Assembly (NCBI GenBank): GCA_035578175.1
Contig: JAQMRL010000008.1
Location: 7,478,883-7,542,882, forward strand
DNA from: Catonia carolina
Lineage: Eukaryota; Arthropoda; Insecta; Hemiptera; Achilidae
Reading direction: 5' to 3'
Length of the DNA stretch: 64,000 nt
Under the pieces are notes generated by a model. It worked only from the letters and a program-made list of their open reading frames with translations. It was not told the origin of the DNA and searched no databases. The position numbers were made by a program, and so were the translations under genes. Shown in pieces: positions 34,088 through 44,855 of this stretch (position 1 is the stretch's first letter; each line of letters begins with the position of its first letter).

Positions 34088-34850
34088 GTGGTTCAGGTCG
34101 CGAATTTTTGTGAATTAACAACGCTTTTGATGTACCCCCACAAGAAAAAATCACAAGGTGTCAGGTCTGGACTCCTTGGAGACCACAGCATAGGTCCTTG
34201 CCGGCCTATCCATCAATCTCCAAATTTTTCGTTCAAAGCGTCCATGACCAATGCACTCAAGTGTGTAGGAGCGCCATCTTATTGCTTTCCTCAGCTAGAT
34301 AAACTCAAAAACATTCATCAACTTCATTTACAACAAGATGGCGCTCCCCCACACTTCAGTGCATTGGTCATGGACATTTTGAACGAAAAATTTCACAAGA
34401 AAAAATCACAAGGTGTCAGGTCTGGACTCCTTGGAGGCCACAATTTCACAAGAAAAAAACACAAGTTGTCAGGTCTGGACTCCTTGGAGGCCACAGCATA
34501 GTTCCTTTGCTGGCCTATCCATCGATCTCCAAATTTTTCATTCAAAGCGTCCATGACCAATGCACTCAAGTGTGTAGGAGCGCCATCTTATTGTTTTCCT
34601 CAGCTAGATAAACTCAAAAACATTCATCAACTTCATTTCCAACAAGATGGCGCTCCCCCACACTTCAGTGCATTGGTCATGGACGTTTTGAACGAAAAAT
34701 TTGGAGATCGATGGATAGGGCAGCAAGGACCAATGCTGTGGCCTCCAAGGAGTCCAGACCTGACATCTTGTGAATTTTTCTTGTGGGGGGTACATTAAAA
34801 GCGTTGTTAATTCACAAAAATTCACGACCTGACCCACTTAAAAAACACGA
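34088..34850 (+). pseudogene. Multiply duplicated mariner transposase core
   Basis: The segment HQLHFQQDGAPPHFSALVMD is present in direct copies at about 34317-34390 and 34618-34690 and in inverted copies between. The second direct copy extends through GDRWIGQQGPMLWPPRSPDL to TSCEFFLWG. Two ~52-bp direct repeats (about 34390-34442, 34443-34495) fill the centre. It is a rearranged remnant without start, N-terminal domain or first catalytic residue. Confidence 0.75.
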
Positions 34851-34863
34851 TTAATGAAGCAAT

Positions 34864-35260
34864 TGTTGTTGTTTAGGTCAACAACCGAAAGGCTGGTTTG
34901 AACCTCTAGAGGTTTTACTAAGTAAAACGAGGAGTGAGGTGGTTTACCAGTGCTAACACTCACTGAGTGGAAAAGTACGCTTATCAGCATGCTGGGTCCT
35001 CTGAAAAGCACATATTTTCCACTCTGTAAATGACACCTTCACTTCATTCACCACAGGGTCTGGCTGTACAATGAAATTCATTACTTTCAGATAAGATAAC
35101 TCTGATTAGTGTCTTTTACACCTCTACCTCTTCTGTTCTTAAATGATTCAGTCATTTAATTGGCTGACCATGTGATAAGAAACTGAACTATTTATTTTAG
35201 CCCTACAACGAACAAATTGAGTGTAAATAATTTGACACTCCACCTGTCTGTTATGGGTTG
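34864..35260 (-). mobile_element. CAA-tailed SINE with 11-bp target duplication
   Basis: Starts TGTTGTTGTTTAGGTCAACA and ends GTCTGTTATGGG. It is flanked by AATGAAGCAAT at 34853-34863 and 35261-35271. The left arm of the palindrome shows the empty site (GTCATTGCTTCATTATCC at about 34059), proving this ~400-bp family is a retroposon. Confidence 0.9.
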
Positions 35261-35432
35261 AATGAAGCAATGACAACCATAACCAAAGAAATGCTTACGA
35301 ATGTTTGGAGAAAACTTTGAGTATCATTTGGACATTTGTCGAGCGACTAAGGATGCACATATTGAAATTTATTAATTATGTAAAAATACTGTTTGAGACG
35401 ACAAATTAGATGAATAAACAAAATTAACTGTA

Positions 35433-36186
35433 AGATTTGCAAATTCTGTTGGATAGAGTGTCAGAGTGTAGTGAAAGGCAGGGTCTGGATATCAACATTG
35501 GTAAAACGAAATTGATGGTCATAAGTAAAAATAAAGTCTCCAGATGTCATCTTTTATTAAATGGACAGAAGGTTGAACTTGTGGATAGGTATACATACCT
35601 TGGTACTGCTCTGAATAGCCGGTGGGATTGTTCGCAGGAGATTAAGATCCGTATAGAAAAGGCTAGAGCTGTATATATCAAAATGAGCTCCTTGTTTAAA
35701 AGCCACGATTTGACAATGGAATCAAAAATGAGATTTCTCAAATGCTATGTGTTCCCTGTTCTTTTGTATGGAGCTGAATCATGGACATTGATAGTTTCAA
35801 TGGAACGAAAAGTGGAGGCATTCGAAATGTGGCTATATCGACGAATTTTGAGAGTATCTTGGGTGGACAATATCACGAATTATGAGATTCTGGGAAGAAT
35901 AGGAAAAGAAAAAGAAATTCTCAATGCCATAAAAGTAAGGAAACTCCAATACCTGGGACACATTATGAGAAATAACAACAGATATAAAATATTGCAGCTC
36001 ATAATTCAAGGAAAGATATGTGGCAGATGAGGTCCTGGAAGAAGGAGAATATCGTGGATCCAGAACCTAAGGACTTGGTTCTCCGTGAATACGGCTCAGT
36101 TGTTCAGGGCAGCAGTCAACAGAGTCATCATAGCCAAAATGGTTGCCAACATCCGGAACGGATAGGAACCACAAGAAGAAGAAGAA
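35433..36186 (+). mobile_element. (GAA)n-tailed LINE, 5'-truncated, with target duplication
   Basis: The insert is flanked by AACTGTAAG (about 35424-35432 and 36187-36195) and ends GAAGAAGAAGAA. The open frame 35437-36030 encodes the post-palm part of a reverse transcriptase (INIGKTKLMVISKN, DRYTYLGTALNSRWD, LLYGAESWTL, MWLYRRILRVSWVDNITNYE). One stop at 36028-36030 precedes the final GPGRRRISWIQNLRTW segment. Same family as 43541-44855. Confidence 0.85.
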
Positions 36187-36313
36187 CTGTAAGTAATTTG
36201 GTTTTTCTTTTAACCATGTTCGAAACCGCATGTTTTCATGAACACGTTGAACATGTTTTTCATGTTTGAAACCATGATAACCTCATGTTTGTGTTATATT
36301 TGATAACCCCGTA

Positions 36314-36805
36314 TAATAATGTAACAAAATAAATTATCACATTTCCTTAACAAATAATATTTGTTTTAGCAAATATATTATACTAAAACCTACAAACTGA
36401 ACAGTTATGTGTGTGCAAAAGAACATAATTTAGAAATTTCGCTAGTAACTTAAATGATTCTAAGAAATGTATTACTAAAGTTCTATTTTTTTAGAAGAAC
36501 TTTTAACTAGGCAGTTAAGAGATTTGTTAACACTATTGTGTAAATTACGAAAATAAACGGTATAAAAAGGTTAATAACTTAAAGAAAAAACTTAAGTTTA
36601 TATTAACATTGTATAAAGAAATCTGTAATTAAAGAATTAACACTAATTATAGTTCTTAAAATTCAAATTTAGATTATAGAATTACAAAAATGGTTAGGTT
36701 TGGTGACATATTAAATAAACAAATCATAACAATACTATATTATGTTTTAACTACTAAAATATACTATAAATGGGAAATGACTGGTTAAAACTTATTGACA
36801 ATAAT
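36314..36805. other. Probable intron of the mitochondrial-type gene; nothing recognised
   Basis: AT-rich, repeat-free sequence downstream (in - strand sense) of the donor at 36827. No second exon was identified. Confidence 0.4.
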
Positions 36806-36827
36806 TTTATAGGTTAAACTGACATAC

Positions 36828-37034
36828 CTTTTTATTTTTGAACGCATAAACGGTGCTCTTATTATGGATTTTAGATGAAACGTAAAATAACGCACCAGCT
36901 CCGACAGCACAACCGCAAGCCACTTTAAAAAAATGTAATTTTTTATTGTTAATAATATTTGTACTAAACGATCGACTTAGATTATTTGAATTATTTAGTT
37001 TTAATAATTTTAACGCGTTACGAACGGCGGCCAT
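36828..37034 (-). CDS. First coding exon of an unidentified mitochondrial-type protein
   Basis: ATG at 37034 in a good context (AAAATGGCC) opens 69 codons ending AAG before the donor GTATGT. The product starts MAAVRNALKLLKLNNSNNLS and continues RSFSTNI, an amphipathic, basic, acid-free stretch typical of a mitochondrial presequence. It is followed by a short hydrophobic segment (VACGCAVGAGALFYV, residues ~40-54) and VYAFKNKK. The layout suits an inner-membrane or intermembrane-space protein. An in-frame ATG 17 codons upstream (37085) is less likely, since the extension is not presequence-like. The family was not identified, and no further exon was found in the window. Confidence 0.6.
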
Positions 37035-37567
37035 TTTCCCCACCACTGTATAATAATATTTTCGTCTGGCTGGGTGCTTTGACAATCAGCTGTTTATCAG
37101 CTGAATCTACCGAACCTGCTTGTACGTCTGCAATACAACATTTAAGAGAAAGTACCGAAATACTATAAATAACTTGCTTTAAAAATGTGTTTTTTTACTA
37201 CATTTGCAATACTATGTTTATTCACTAAACGTCAAACTTATTTTTTATAATGAATTTATAATATGTTATTTAAATTATCATTCATTTAAACTTGTTTATC
37301 TAGTAGGCCTGTATTGTTTTTAGCCTTGTGCCCGAGTTTACCGGTCAATGACATTGTACATTTTTATCCCATATTTTAATACAGCCAAAAATTTATACAC
37401 AAGTATTTAAAAATAATATATAAATATTTAAAATTTTTCGGGGAACATAGGTACTGTCAATATTTATTGAAATAAATTACAATTTTTCATACTATTCACC
37501 AAACAGTTTTATTAGAGATTGAGAAAAAATACCGTGAAGGTGCAAAATTTTCGATATCTAGATTTTT
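37035..37567. other. Upstream region of the mitochondrial-type gene
   Basis: Would hold its promoter and 5' UTR. There is a 6-bp palindromic CAGCTG pair (CAATCAGCTGTTTATCAGCTG at about 37082), otherwise AT-rich without recognised features. Confidence 0.35.
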
Positions 37568-37904
37568 ACTTTCTCTTGCCATATCAATGTGAATATATAG
37601 GGGATAAAGCATTGTTTTCATGTCAATTTTTATCGAAATCGTGTTTTCGCTGGATATGCACGTTTTCAGACCCCATGAACAAAAAAACACACGATTTTAG
37701 CTAATGGTCTGTGTGTGTGAACAAAATATCTCAAGAACGGAATTATAGTAAAAAATTGAAACTTGAAACTTAAGTTATGTAACACCACCGGACCCGACAC
37801 GAACATTTTTATGAAAATTGGTCAACCGGAAGTAGTAGTAGTTTATTCGTGCGATTATCCACTCTTTTGCGATTTTCTCAAAATCGTCTTCCACGATATA
37901 GGTA
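37568..37904 (+). mobile_element. Helentron-like element, 5' third only
   Basis: Starts ACTTTCTCTTGCCATATCA, has a minimal (GT)n and breaks off at CTCAAAATCGTC, abutting the next copy. Confidence 0.6.
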
Positions 37905-37907
37905 TTT

Positions 37908-38613
37908 ACTCTCTCTGGCCTATATGAATATATAGGAAGGAAAATTGACATGAAAACAATTTATATTTCTTGTCAATTTTATGTCAATTTTAAGAAATCG
38001 AGTTTTCACCGGATCTACACGTTTTCAGACTCCCTGAACCCACACAAACATGTTTTTAGCGATTGGTCTGTGTATGTGTGTGTGTGTGTATGTGAGCAGA
38101 ATATCTCAAGAAAGGAACACCGTACGAACTTGAAACTTAAGTTAGACACTACTACCGGACCCGACACGAACATTTTCATCAAAATCGGTCAACCGGAAGT
38201 AGTAGTTTATTCGTGTATTTTTCACTTTTTTGCGATTTTCTCTAAAACGGGTACTACGATTTTTTTTTAAATCACCAGGTTTACTAAATTTTTTATGCTC
38301 TACAAGATTGGGCATTAGTACGCATTTTACGACAAAAGTGTATACAATCAAATATATAGGAAATTAAAAGATCTACAACTTTTATTTAAAACTTTTTTTT
38401 TACAGAGCCTAGTTTAGCGTGAAAGAGTGATTTTCCGCATTTTTAAGCCAAACTGAGGTCGATTTTAATATTGCGTCTTTCACTTATGATTAAAATTAGG
38501 TTATGTTTATTGAGATTAGTTCTTTGTTTATTTCTAATGTTTTATTACTAATGTTAGGTTATATTGTTAATTATTTGCATTGGAAAAAGAAAGTTGTGTG
38601 TGTTTCACACCAA
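37908..38613 (+). mobile_element. Helentron-like element with internal deletion
   Basis: Starts ACTCTCTCTGGCCTATATG and ends TGTGTGTTTCACACCA. About 300 bp of the central body is missing at TCTACAAGATTGGGCATTAG. Confidence 0.65.
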
Positions 38614-38707
38614 ATTTTTTTAAAATTTAAATTCAAAATTATATTTCTGAGAATGTTACTGCAAAATGCTGCATCTGTATTAATATATATTTGTAGGACG
38701 AATAGAA

Positions 38708-38942
38708 AGTTTTTTTTTTTAGCTTTAATTTGTTATCGGGAACTGTACATGTTGACAACTACCCAATTTGATCGCTGCTTTTTGCTGTAATTTTTTTGAC
38801 GTGGATTAGACTTGAGTTTGAACAGGGACCCCCAGTAGAGTTTGTTCATGCACGGCTGTCAACTGGTCACCATACAAAGTCGCTTGCCCAACCGGTGTTA
38901 CTTAACAAGTAATAGCGACTTTTTACCAGCTAAATGGCTGGG
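38708..38942 (-). mobile_element. SINE-3 family copy
   Basis: Poly-T then TTATCGGGAACTGTACATG ... CCAACCGGTGTTACTTAACA, as at 3346. It joins directly to a 5'-truncated Helentron-like copy. Confidence 0.6.
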
Positions 38943-39868
38943 CTGTGTGCGTGTGTGTGTGTGCGCGCGCGCGCCTGCCTGTGTGTGTGTGTGTGTGCGC
39001 GCGCGGTTGAGTGTGTGCGTATGAGCGTGTGCGTGTGAGTATGTGTGCGTGCGCGCGCGTGTGTGTGTGCGAGAGAGAGAGCGCGCGCGCGTGTGTGTGT
39101 ATGTGACAGAATATCTCAAGAACGGAACATCGTACGAACTTCAAACTTGAAACTTAAATTACATACCACTAACGGACCCGACACGAATATTCTCATCAAA
39201 ATCGGTCAACTGGAAGTAGTCGTTTATTTGTGTAATTTTTCTTTTTTTTGAGATTTTCTCAAAAACTGGTCCTACAATTTTTTTTTAAATCACCTGTTTT
39301 ACTAGCTTTTTTATTCTCTACAAGATAGGGTAGGCGCCATGTTTGCTGAAATTCTTGGTGAGGCTGTTTTTGCGTAAAAGAATTGTTTCTTTAATATTCA
39401 TTTTAGCGCAAAAATGTATATAATAAAATTTGTAGAGAATTTGAAGTCCTACAACTTTTATTTATAACATTTGTTTGTATAACGCTTAGCTTAGCGGTAA
39501 TTAGCAATTTTCTGTTTTTTTTCTCACGAAACCGTGTGAAAAATCTATTTTTTTAAGATTTCGGCCTTAGTATGCATTTTATAATAAAAGTGTATATAAT
39601 CAAATTTATAGGAAATTAAAAGATCTACAACTTTTATTTTGAGAATTTTTCTCTACAGAGCCTAGTTTAGCGTGAAAGAGTGATTTTCTGTATTTTTAAG
39701 CTAAACTGAGCTTGATTTTCGTTTAGCGTCTTTCACTCATTTTTAAAATTAGGTTATGTAATTAAAGTTAGTTGTTTTGTTTATTTTTAATGTTTTATTA
39801 CTATTGTAAGGTTTATTGTTAATTATTTGCATTGGCAAGATAAATTTGTGTGAGTGTTTCACACAAGA
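38943..39868 (+). mobile_element. Helentron-like element, 5'-truncated
   Basis: Begins inside the (GT)n/(GC)n/(GA)n microsatellite (38944-39100) and continues to GTTTCACACAAGATA. Confidence 0.65.
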
Positions 39869-40304
39869 TATTTTACCAGTAAAAACAACTAATGTATTAG
39901 GCCTAATAAAATTGATTATGATCTACATACAAAGCGTCACGTAGGCCGCCTTAATAATTTTGATAAGTCAACCTTCATATCATATTTGTATGTATACAAC
40001 TGCACACTCATTCACCTTTCCATTAACAACTTAATTAAATTAATTATTTAATTCAATAGATGAGATTTCTCATTGTGTTTAATTCTTTGTAAATTTCAAT
40101 ATCAATTGCATCATCCTAACCAGACATTTACGTAAAGAAATTTATTAACTATAGTAAAATATTAATTTGTTTCATTTAAATAACTTTTCCTTATATTTTG
40201 ACGTGGTTTTTTTTTGTAGTAAGTTATAATTATTGTACGGAAAACCTAATTAGTTAATTTAGTATTTGTTAATTTGTATTTTCGTACGAAATAACTTAAA
40301 TTTT
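39869..40304. other. No gene or known repeat recognised
   Basis: AT-rich sequence without a supported open frame. Confidence 0.5.
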
Positions 40305-40401
40305 TAATTTATAGTTTAAAAATAAATACGAAAGTTCTTAACATTGTTCAGTTATTTCTCTAACTTCATAATCAACTATATAATATTTAGATTTTTTTTT
40401 T

Positions 40402-41314
40402 ACTTTCTCTTGCCTATATGAATATGTAGGAAGGAAAGTATTGTTTTCATGTCGATTTTTCGAAATCGAGTTTTCACCGGATCTACACGTTTTCAGACAC
40501 CTGAAACCAAAAAATATGTTTTTAGCGATTGGTCTGTGTGTGTGTATACAAAATATCTCAAGAACGGAACATCGTACGAACTTCAAACTTGAAACTTAAG
40601 TTACATACTACTACCGGACCCGACACGAACATTTATATCAAAATCGGTCAACCGGAAGTAGTAGTTTATTCGTGTAATTTTTAACTTTTTTTCGATTTCC
40701 TCAAAAATTGGTTCCACGATTTTTTTAAAAATCGCCTGATTTGCTAAATTTTTTATGCTCTACGAGATAGGGTAGGCGCCATGTTTGCTGAAATTCTTGG
40801 TCAGAGCCGTTTTCACGTAAAAAAATTGTTTTTTTTTAAAGATTACTGCTTTAATACGCATTTCAGCGCAAAAATGTATATAATAAAAGTTGTAGAGAAT
40901 TTAAAATTCTACAACTTTTATTCAAACATTCTTTTTTGTATAACGCTTAGTTTAGCGGTAATTAACGACTTTGTTTTTTTCTCACGGAAACCTGTGAAAA
41001 TCGTTTTTTTTAACATTCGGCCTTAGTATACATTTTACGACGAGAGTGTATATTATCAAATTTATAGGAAATTAAAGGATCTACAACTTTTATTTAGAGC
41101 ATTTTACTCTACAGAGCCTAGTTTAGCGTGAAATGGTGATTTTCCGTATTTTTAAGCCAAACAGGTTGATTTTCATTTTGCGTCTTTTACTCATGATTAA
41201 AATTAGGTTATTTTTTTGAGGTTAGTTTTTTGTTTATTTTTAATGTTTTATTACTTAGTTATACTGTTAATTATTTGCATTGGCTAGAGAAAGTCGTGTG
41301 AGTATTTCACACCA
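40402..41314 (+). mobile_element. Helentron-like element between ~90-bp direct duplications
   Basis: Complete copy from ACTTTCTCTTGCCTATATG to GTATTTCACACCAG with a very short GT tract. The flanks 40305-40401 and 41321-41409 are copies of each other. Confidence 0.7.
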
Positions 41315-41556
41315 GTTTTATAATTTATAGTTTAAAAATAAATACGTAAGTTCTTAACATTGTTCAGTTATTTCTCAAACTTTATTAATTCCTATATTTA
41401 GATTTTTTTGTAACTGTATTTCGTTAGTGATCAGTTTATAATTACAAAAACTTTAAGCAAAGATGAGAACATCTGAGTAATATCGTTACAATTAAAATAT
41501 AAACCATACTCAGTAGTATGTTTCAACAAGACTAAACTGTAAAGAAAGAAAAAAAA

Positions 41557-42379
41557 TCTGGTGTGAAACACTCACACGACTTTTTCTTGTCAATGAAAAT
41601 AATGACCAATATAACCTAACACTAGAAATAAACAAAAAAAAAATTACCTTATTTTAATCATGAGTGAATGATGTAAAATGAAACCAACCTTAGTTTGACT
41701 TAATAATAAGGAAAATAATTCTGACGCTAAACAAGACTCTTTAGGGAAAAATTCTCTAAATGAAAGTTGTAGATCTTTTAATTTCCTATAAATCTTAATA
41801 TATATACACTTTTGTCGTAAAATGCATACTAAACCTGAAATCTTAAAAAAAAAAATCAATTTTTTGCACGTTTTCGTGAGAAAAAACCAGAAAATCTCTC
41901 ATTACCGCTAAACTAAGCTTATACAAAAAAAAATATTTGGAATAAAAATTGCAGGTTTTTAAATTCTCTACAACTTTTTATATATACATTTTTGCGCTTA
42001 AATGCATAATAAAGCCGCAATCTTAAAAAAAACAATTTTTTTACGTGAAAACAGCCTCACCAAGAATTTCAGCAAACATGGCACCTACCCTATCTTGTAG
42101 AGAATAAAACATTTAGTAAACCAGGCGATTTTTAAAAAAATCGTAGAACCAGTTTTTGAGAAAAATTGCAAAAAAGTGCAAAATTACACGAATAAACTAC
42201 TACTTCCGGTTGACCGATTTTGATGAAAATGTTCGTGTCGGGTCCTCTAGTGGTATCTAACTTAAGGTTCAAATTCGTACAATGTTCCGTTCTTGAGATA
42301 TTCTGTTCACACACACACACACACACACACGCACACACACACACACACACACGCACGCACGCACGCGCGCGCGCGACAC

Positions 42380-42419
<40 letters not shown>

Positions 42420-42445
42420 CACACGCACGCACATACACGCACACG

Positions 42446-42494
<49 letters not shown>

Positions 42495-42649
42495 ACTGCG
42501 CAACACATGTTTTTTGCACAGAAATATGTGTTTGTTTGGGTTCAGGGGTCTGAAAACGTGCAGATCCGGTGAAAACTCGATTTCTTAAAATCGACATGAA
42601 AACAATACTTTCCTTCCTATGTACTGTATTCATATAGGCAAGAGAAAGT
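41557..42649 (-). mobile_element. Helentron-like element with a long microsatellite
   Basis: Runs from TCTGGTGTGAAACACTCACA to GGCAAGAGAAAGT. The (AC)n/(GC)n tract at 42308-42498 is ~190 bp, the longest of the family here, and causes long apparent frames of alternating residues on both strands. Confidence 0.7.
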
Positions 42650-43007
42650 AAAAAAATGTGTAAGTTTTTCGTACCATTTATTTTAATGTATATTCTAATG
42701 ATGATGTCATTTAGTACAACCATAAAAAACGACAAAATTTCCAAACTAAATGACAAATATCTAATATTAAACCAATAGATAATGATTAATGTTTTTTTAA
42801 ATACTCATTAAATTCTACGGATGTACGCATGTAAGTTTATATTCGTAAAAGCAAACGTTCGATATTTATTTACATAGGTGTAAAAAGGTATTACAGGCTA
42901 ATTCACATCCTGTTGAGAAATCAGGGGAAATTTCAAACCTTATTTAGAAATTCATTCTAAGAAGAATAAAAATTACCACAAAATTACTTGTTATACATAC
43001 TATTAAA
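42650..43007. other. No gene or known repeat recognised
   Basis: AT-rich, no supported coding. Confidence 0.5.
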
Positions 43008-43180
43008 AATGACATTGGAATTTGTCCAAAATTAGATAACATCATTGGATCAATCGTTAACCACATCCACACAAATAGATTAATATTAAATAGTTAAATG
43101 TGTTAACTGAATGTTAAAAAAAATTCCGGGTTTGATTCCCAGAAAGGATTTAACAATTTTAATAATACTATTTGTTATTT

Positions 43181-43250
43181 TGCCCATAACAGGCAGGTGT
43201 AGTGTTAATTATTTGCCCTCGATCAGTTAGTAACAGGGCTACAAAAAATG
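43181..43250 (+). mobile_element. CAA-tailed SINE, head fragment
   Basis: GCCCATAACAGGCAGGTGTAG ... CAGGGCTACAAAA, cut by the following Helentron-like copy. Confidence 0.65.
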
Positions 43251-43540
43251 TGGTGTGAAACACTCACACAATTTACTCTTGCCGATGCAAATAATTAACA
43301 ATAAACCTAACATTAGTAATAAAACATTAGAAATAAACAAAAACTAACCTCAACAAACATAACCTAATTTTAATCATGAGTGAAAGACGCAAAATGAAAA
43401 TCGAACTCAGTTTGGCTTAAAAATACGGAAAATCACTCTTTCACGCTAAACTAGGCTCTGTAGAGAAAAATGTTATAAATAAAAGTTGCAGATCTTTTAA
43501 TTTTCTATAAATTCGATTATATACACTTTTAATATAAAAT

Positions 43541-44855
43541 GTAGATCATATGTAGAGATCATCGCACAATAAGTCTAATGAGCAATGTATTGAAGCTATT
43601 CCTAAAAATTATTCATAAACGGGTGTATGGAAAATGTGAGGAGTATATCAGTGAAACACAGTTCGGATTCAGAAATGGTCTGGGCACTAGAGACGCCCTA
43701 TTCTGTTTACAAGTTCTTGTGCAAAGATGTATGGACATGGGCAAAGATGTATATATAGCATTCATCGACTATGAAAAAGCGTTCGATCGAATAAAGCATC
43801 ACAAACTTATACATGTCCTGAGGAAAGTAGGACTGGATGAAAAGGACATAAGGATTATTGCAAACCTGTATTGGCATCAAACGGCCAACGTCAGAGTGGA
43901 TGGTGAAATCACAGAAGACATGGAGATAAAAAGAGGTGTGAGACAGGGTTGTGTGCTATCACCAACACTTTTTAACATCTGCTCGGAGGAAATTTTTGCG
44001 GAAGCTCTGAATGAAAGTCAGGAAGGCATTGTAATTAATGGGGAGGTACTAAATAATATACGCTATGCAGATGATACCGCCTTGCTGGCCGACTCGATGG
44101 AAGGTTTGCAAATCCTTTTGTCCAAAGTATACACCGCCAGTAAGGATATGGGTCTGAATATGAACGTTTCAAAGACCAAATATATGGTAATTTCGAAAGC
44201 GCCGCTGATAAACAACATACAAATTAAGCTTAACAATGCGACTATAGAAAGGGTATTGCAATATAAATATCTGGGGTGTTGGATGAATGATAAATGGGAT
44301 TTGTCTCAGGAGATAAGGGTGAGGATAGAGACCGCTCGTAGCGCATTCTGCAGAATGAGACCAGTGCTGAGCAACCGTAACATCAACCTTAAAATTAGAA
44401 TTCGAATGGCGCAGTGTTATGCGTTCTCTGTTCTCCTTTATGGTTTGGAGGGATGGACGTTGACAAAGGTCCTGAGTAACAAGCTGGAAGCCTTCGAATT
44501 ATGGGTATATAGACGGATATTGAGGATCTCATGGAGAGAAAGAGTAAGAAATACGGAAGTGTTGGAAAGAATTGGTAAACAGGCGGAAATCTTACACAAG
44601 ATTAAGGTCCGTAAATTACAATACTTTGCTCATGTGATGAGGAATGAGAAGTATAGAATCCTCCAACTGGTGATGCAAGGAAAGATCGAGGGAAGGAGAC
44701 AACCCGGCCGTAGGAAGACGTCTTGGATCAAGAACCTCAGAGAGTGGTATGGGAGTAGTACAAGTGAACTATTTAGAGCAGCCGTCTCCAGGGTGCAGAT
44801 AGCCATGATGATTGCTAATCTTCGTTAGAAGAATGCAACTACAAGAAGAAGAATA
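43541..44855 (+). mobile_element. (GAA)n-tailed LINE, 5'-truncated, target duplication present
   Basis: Inserted in a Helentron-like copy with ATATAAAATG on both sides (43530s and 44856-44865) and a GAAGAAGA 3' tail. Apart from 5' truncation the coding part is undamaged. Confidence 0.85.
43578..44828 (+). CDS. Non-LTR reverse transcriptase, C-terminal 416 residues
   Basis: Open frame holding most of an RT domain: IDYEKAFD at residues 63-70, GVRQGCVLSPTLFN from 120, and the catalytic YADD at 163-166. The thumb and C-terminal region typical of insect endonuclease-RT LINEs follow (LLYGLEGWTL, ELWVYRRILRISW, KIKVRKLQYFAHVMR, GRRKTSWIKNLREWY). In life it would copy LINE RNA at a nicked target. 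The endonuclease and first RT motifs are missing because of 5' truncation; the frame is already open from about 43549. A close but more damaged relative is at 35433. It lacks its promoter, so it is unlikely to be functional despite the open frame. Confidence 0.85.
   Translation: MSNVLKLFLKIIHKRVYGKCEEYISETQFGFRNGLGTRDALFCLQVLVQRCMDMGKDVYIAFIDYEKAFDRIKHHKLIHVLRKVGLDEKDIRIIANLYWHQTANVRVDGEITEDMEIKRGVRQGCVLSPTLFNICSEEIFAEALNESQEGIVINGEVLNNIRYADDTALLADSMEGLQILLSKVYTASKDMGLNMNVSKTKYMVISKAPLINNIQIKLNNATIERVLQYKYLGCWMNDKWDLSQEIRVRIETARSAFCRMRPVLSNRNINLKIRIRMAQCYAFSVLLYGLEGWTLTKVLSNKLEAFELWVYRRILRISWRERVRNTEVLERIGKQAEILHKIKVRKLQYFAHVMRNEKYRILQLVMQGKIEGRRQPGRRKTSWIKNLREWYGSSTSELFRAAVSRVQIAMMIANLR

Larger units (their letters stand above)
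32338..36311. mobile_element. Palindromic mariner with four nested insertions
   Basis: TA flanks (32336-32337, 36312-36313) and CAGGGTTATCA ends. The left arm (32338 onward) and the right arm (to 36311) are inverted repeats. Insertions are a Harbinger MITE (32400-33117) and the 781-bp mariner derivative (33274-34054) on the left, a CAA-tailed SINE (34864-35260) and a LINE (35433-36186) on the right. The core carries several direct and inverted copies of a transposase segment with QQDGAPPHFSALVMD and WPPRSPDLTSCEFFLWG. The ~40-residue spacing resembles DD41D mariners. Confidence 0.85.

Noticed and set aside
37035..37085. Start of the mitochondrial-type protein at the upstream ATG (37085)
   Set aside because: The 17-residue extension is not presequence-like and the downstream ATG has a better context; kept only as an alternative.
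42132..42756. Several long open frames on both strands rich in Cys-Val or Thr-His
   Set aside because: They read through the (AC)n/(GC)n microsatellite of a Helentron-like element; such repeats stay open in many frames.
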